From positions 1 through 34,930 of the forward strand of contig JAQVAR010000002.1 of assembly GCA_028690725.1 (NCBI GenBank): DNA of 34,930 nt, written 5' to 3'. Below, in pieces: positions 32,513 to 34,930 of the stretch. Made by a program: the position numbers and the translations under genes. Positions within the stretch are counted from its first letter, which is position 1; every line of letters starts with the position of its first letter. Source of the DNA: Candidatus Iainarchaeum sp. GTDB taxonomy: Archaea > Iainarchaeota > Iainarchaeia > Iainarchaeales > JAAZKV01. The notes under the pieces are model-generated. The model saw only the letters and a program-made list of their open reading frames with translations. It had not been told where the DNA came from and searched no databases.

Positions 32513-33226
32513 ATGGATAAATTGGCAATGACTATTGCTGGTGAAATTACTCTTTCTTCTGATCCCGGTGGGAGTATGAAGAAGTGGAGAGAAATTTTTG
32601 CTATACACCAAACAGAATTAGCATCTCATTTAAAAGTTTCTTCTTCAACAATAAGCGATTATGAAGGTGGGAGAAGGAAGAATCCAGGAATAGGTGTTAT
32701 TTCTAGACTAGTAAAAACATTAATAGATATTGATAAATCAAGAGGGGGAAAAGTAATAAAACAATTAGAAAAAGATTTTAAGCAGGATGAGAGTAAGGCT
32801 TTTGAAAGCCACGAATTTTCTTCAGGAGTAAAAGCAATAGAAATGGTAAGAAAAATTAATGGAAATGTTATTTGTTTGCCGCACAAACTGAAAGAAGAAC
32901 AAATATTTGGTTATACTATAATAGACTCTTTAAAAGTTATTCTAGAAGTTCCAGTTCATGAATACATGATGTTATATGGTAAAACACCAAACAGAGCATT
33001 ATTATTTAGACATGTTGAAAATGGAAGAAGTCCTCTTATCGCAGTAAAAGTTGGTAGATTTAGTACAGATATGAAACCAAATTTAATAATATTACACGGA
33101 GATTTTTCCAAAAAAGAAGTTGACCCAATAGCAATAAAAATTGCTGAGAGTGAAAAAATTCCTCTTGTAACAACAAACATGCCAATGGAAGAAATAATAA
33201 AAAAACTAGGTTCTTTTGAAGAATAA
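32513..33226 (+). CDS. COG1709-type HTH transcriptional regulator
   Basis: This 237-residue archaeal regulator opens AGEITLSSDPGGSMKKWREIF, then an XRE helix-turn-helix (about 30-57, TELASHLKVSSSTISDYEGGRR) and a C-terminal domain of about 130 residues ending in a DRTGG-like segment (PLVTTNMPMEEIIKKL). Family members are widespread in archaea, with targets mostly unknown. The start is ATG; the gene is monocistronic and converges with nmd3. Confidence 0.88.
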   Translation: MDKLAMTIAGEITLSSDPGGSMKKWREIFAIHQTELASHLKVSSSTISDYEGGRRKNPGIGVISRLVKTLIDIDKSRGGKVIKQLEKDFKQDESKAFESHEFSSGVKAIEMVRKINGNVICLPHKLKEEQIFGYTIIDSLKVILEVPVHEYMMLYGKTPNRALLFRHVENGRSPLIAVKVGRFSTDMKPNLIILHGDFSKKEVDPIAIKIAESEKIPLVTTNMPMEEIIKKLGSFEE

Positions 33227-33269
33227 AAATTATTCAAATTACAAAAATAATAATTTTTTAAATTACTTT

Positions 33270-33971
33270 TTACAATATTTTTATACAAAAAGTGTGTCTA
33301 TATTTTCTTTCACCACTTTTTTCTTCACCAATAAGTTTTTTTGAAACAATTATTTTAACATTATAAATTCGTGCTAATTCTCTTGAAACCTTTGAAGCTG
33401 CTTTTTTTGAACCAATCCACAAATCAAAACCATTTTTTGTTTTAATAATGTTTGATGTTCCACTAAGAGAATCTTTTAACATTTCTTTTTTTAACAAATT
33501 TTTTGTTAATTGTAACATTTCAAAAGAATCTTTTTCACTTTTTGCTCTCAATTGTAAAATAGCTTCTCTGTACGAAGCATTTAATTTCATACAAGAATCA
33601 CAAGTCGTTTCTCTTAATTGAAAATTAATTTCCTTTTCTCTTTCAACCAATGTTTTTGATAACAAACCTCTTACTTGTATTAATGCTTTATAATCTAATC
33701 TAGATTTTTTTTCTAATTCAATAAATATTTTTGGTTGTTTTAATTCTTTGATAATATTAACATTTAAAGCAATTTCTTTTGCAATTGATTCATCATTAAA
33801 ATCAACCCACTTATTTTTGAATAATAATTTCAAACAATACTTGCATAAAAAAAATTTTGGTTTCTCCACTTCAAACAATTCTTTTTTTTTCAAAAAACAA
33901 TCCAAACAAATATTTTCAACGAATTGTTCTGTTTCTTTTCCACATTTTGGACAAAATTTTTTAAAACTCAT
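33270..33971 (-). CDS. nmd3: NMD3-family ribosome export/biogenesis protein
   Basis: This 233-residue archaeal NMD3 has four Cys pairs that bind zinc (CPKC at 7-10, CLDC at 22-25, CKYC near 43, CDSC near 126). An RNA-binding core follows (GFDLWIGSKKAASKVSRELARIY) and ends RKYRHTFCIKI. In eukaryotes NMD3 is the 60S export adaptor; archaeal forms are thought to act in large-subunit maturation. The ATG is at 33971. It follows the CYTH gene closely on the same strand. Confidence 0.9.
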   Translation of the reverse strand: MSFKKFCPKCGKETEQFVENICLDCFLKKKELFEVEKPKFFLCKYCLKLLFKNKWVDFNDESIAKEIALNVNIIKELKQPKIFIELEKKSRLDYKALIQVRGLLSKTLVEREKEINFQLRETTCDSCMKLNASYREAILQLRAKSEKDSFEMLQLTKNLLKKEMLKDSLSGTSNIIKTKNGFDLWIGSKKAASKVSRELARIYNVKIIVSKKLIGEEKSGERKYRHTFCIKIL

Positions 33972-33994
33972 AAAAATAATTATTGTATTGGTAC

Positions 33995-34516
33995 TTAAAA
34001 AGAGTACTTTTTTTTGTAATATTTAAATAAGTCAAAACTATTCCAAGTCTTAATGTTTTTTGATGATAACCCTAACAAAGAAATTATTTCTCTTATTTTT
34101 TTTTCACTTTTTGCTTCTATTTCCAAAAAAACAGGAATATTTGAATATTCGTCAATTTCTATCAAAGCATTTTTTAGTTCAAAAGTAATCCTGTGTTTTT
34201 TTGTAAAAGAATATGGAATTAAACCAATTTTTTCTAAAAATAATTTTGATTTTTCAAAATCACTTACAATAAACTCTATTTCCTCTGCTTTTCTAGCAAA
34301 ACCCCTTGTTTCTTTTCCCTTAAAAGTAAAATAACAACAATCATTCTTTTTTCTTAACCTAATAAGATTTTTTTTCTTAGAAAACTTTTTGTTTGAGGTA
34401 TCAAACAACATTGCTTCAATATTATACTCGCCAATTTTTTTTGCTTTTAATTCTTTTAATTTTTTAATAATTTTTTTCTTATCAATTTCAATTACTTTTA
34501 CTTCAATTTCTTTCAT
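33995..34516 (-). CDS. CYTH-domain protein (class IV cyclase/triphosphatase-like)
   Basis: This 173-residue CYTH fold has the EIEVKV signature at 3-8 and basic strands LIRLRKK and FTFKGKE. The acidic strands EEIEFIV, LIEIDEY and VFLEIEA form the triphosphate/metal tunnel. Members hydrolyse triphosphates (thiamine triphosphate, polyphosphate) or make cAMP; the archaeal role is unknown. The start is ATG, 2 nt after the stop of the beta-CASP gene, so the order beta-CASP, CYTH, nmd3 is one operon. Confidence 0.85.
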   Translation of the reverse strand: MKEIEVKVIEIDKKKIIKKLKELKAKKIGEYNIEAMLFDTSNKKFSKKKNLIRLRKKNDCCYFTFKGKETRGFARKAEEIEFIVSDFEKSKLFLEKIGLIPYSFTKKHRITFELKNALIEIDEYSNIPVFLEIEAKSEKKIREIISLLGLSSKNIKTWNSFDLFKYYKKKYSF

Positions 34517-34518
34517 AA

Positions 34519-34930
34519 TTACTCAAATTCAATTTTTTTATCTAATTCCAAAATACTTGTTTCTATCCCAAGTTTCTCTTGAATTTCTTTCTTAAAAATA
34601 GGCATTACTTCTTTGTCACCATGAACCAAAAAAACTTTTTTAGGAGACCATTTTTTTAGAGTGCCAATCATTTCTTGTTGACTAGGGTGTGCACTTAAAT
34701 CATATTTCTCATATTTACAAGAAACTTTTAACAATTTTTCTTCTGGGCCATAAGGAAGAACTCCTTTTTCTTGTAACATTCTACCAGGAGTACCAATTGC
34801 TTGATAACCACTCAAGTGAATTTTACTATTGGAATCATTCATTAATTTTTGAGCATAACCAACTACTGGTCCTCCTTTCATCATTCCACTTGTTGTTACT
34901 ATAACACAAGGTTTTTTCAAAATTTTTTTT
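34519..34930 (-). CDS. beta-CASP ribonuclease, C-terminal part (cut by window edge)
   Basis: Only the 3' end of this gene is in the window. The open frame runs off the edge with no upstream stop, so the TTG at 34920 is not a real start. The visible 137 residues are the end of a beta-CASP/MBL ribonuclease of the aCPSF/RNase J group: VIVTTSGMMKGGPVVGY, SGYQAIGTPGRML, the SAHPSQQEM element and a final VFLVHGD with the last metal-binding His. By family knowledge it processes or degrades RNA. It is first of the visible operon. Confidence 0.92.
   Translation of the reverse strand, partial: KKILKKPCVIVTTSGMMKGGPVVGYAQKLMNDSNSKIHLSGYQAIGTPGRMLQEKGVLPYGPEEKLLKVSCKYEKYDLSAHPSQQEMIGTLKKWSPKKVFLVHGDKEVMPIFKKEIQEKLGIETSILELDKKIEFE

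Noticed and set aside
1..34930. CRISPR array
   Set aside because: No regularly spaced direct repeats and no cas-like genes were found.

Overview
This 34.9-kb window is strongly AT-rich and archaeal. It encodes Nop5, fibrillarin, NMD3, archaeal/eukaryal-type GlyRS, diphthine synthase, a Trm5-like methyltransferase, DUF63, DUF357 and a COG1709 regulator. Two of its three tRNA genes carry introns after position 37, and none encodes CCA. Several genes have a GGTGA-type ribosome-binding site and others look leaderless. Small compact genes, low GC and several bacterial-type enzymes suggest a DPANN archaeon of the Woesearchaeota/Pacearchaeota/Nanoarchaeota kind. That placement is inferred from gene content, not from a phylogeny.

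Layout. 1-2.9 kb: tRNA-Gln with a 68-nt structured intron and GC-rich hairpins abutting its 5' end, a CNNM/CorC-like membrane protein, tRNA-Ile with a 17-nt intron, a membrane protein, and a histidine-phosphatase-like protein whose catalytic His is Ala. 2.9-4.0 kb: a small membrane protein and a double winged-helix regulator, with a dyad upstream. 4.0-9.4 kb: gatC-gatA-gatB, a decayed yjbQ gene, and a bacterial-type aspS; together GatCAB and AspRS point to tRNA-dependent Asn-tRNA synthesis. 9.5-12.1 kb: an MBL-fold nuclease-like protein, a coiled-coil protein and a small hypothetical. 12.2-16.2 kb: a four-gene run of an anchored beta-rich surface protein, a polytopic membrane protein, a membrane-tethered winged-helix regulator and a thioredoxin-reductase homologue with a degraded pyridine-nucleotide site. 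A convergent DUF1858/A-type-carrier-like fusion follows.

16.8-18.7 kb holds the most striking locus. A free-standing LAGLIDADG homing endonuclease sits stop-to-stop against a complete nth gene, and a second, diverged copy of only the nth C-terminus lies on its other side. The copy begins just after the position of the catalytic Asp. This fits an element that inserted at the conserved VDTH codons of nth, brought its own replacement 3' end and displaced the resident tail.

18.8-23.5 kb: a methyltransferase, a GC-rich structured RNA candidate, a glutaredoxin-like protein, ScpA, a KaiC-like ATPase, a UlaG-like hydrolase and zinc-LID adenylate kinase. 23.6-25.4 kb: divergent DUF63 and trm5-like genes bracketed by a perfect 32-bp inverted repeat at both stop codons. 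25.4-31.6 kb: dph5, DUF357, an anchored protein, a YgjP-like metalloprotein, a DHH phosphoesterase, then glyS-nop5-flpA, with a Nop5 that lacks the usual N-terminal domain. 31.6-34.9 kb: an antitoxin/MazF-like pair, tRNA-Arg(CCU), a COG1709 regulator, NMD3, a CYTH protein and the 3' part of a beta-CASP ribonuclease cut by the window edge.
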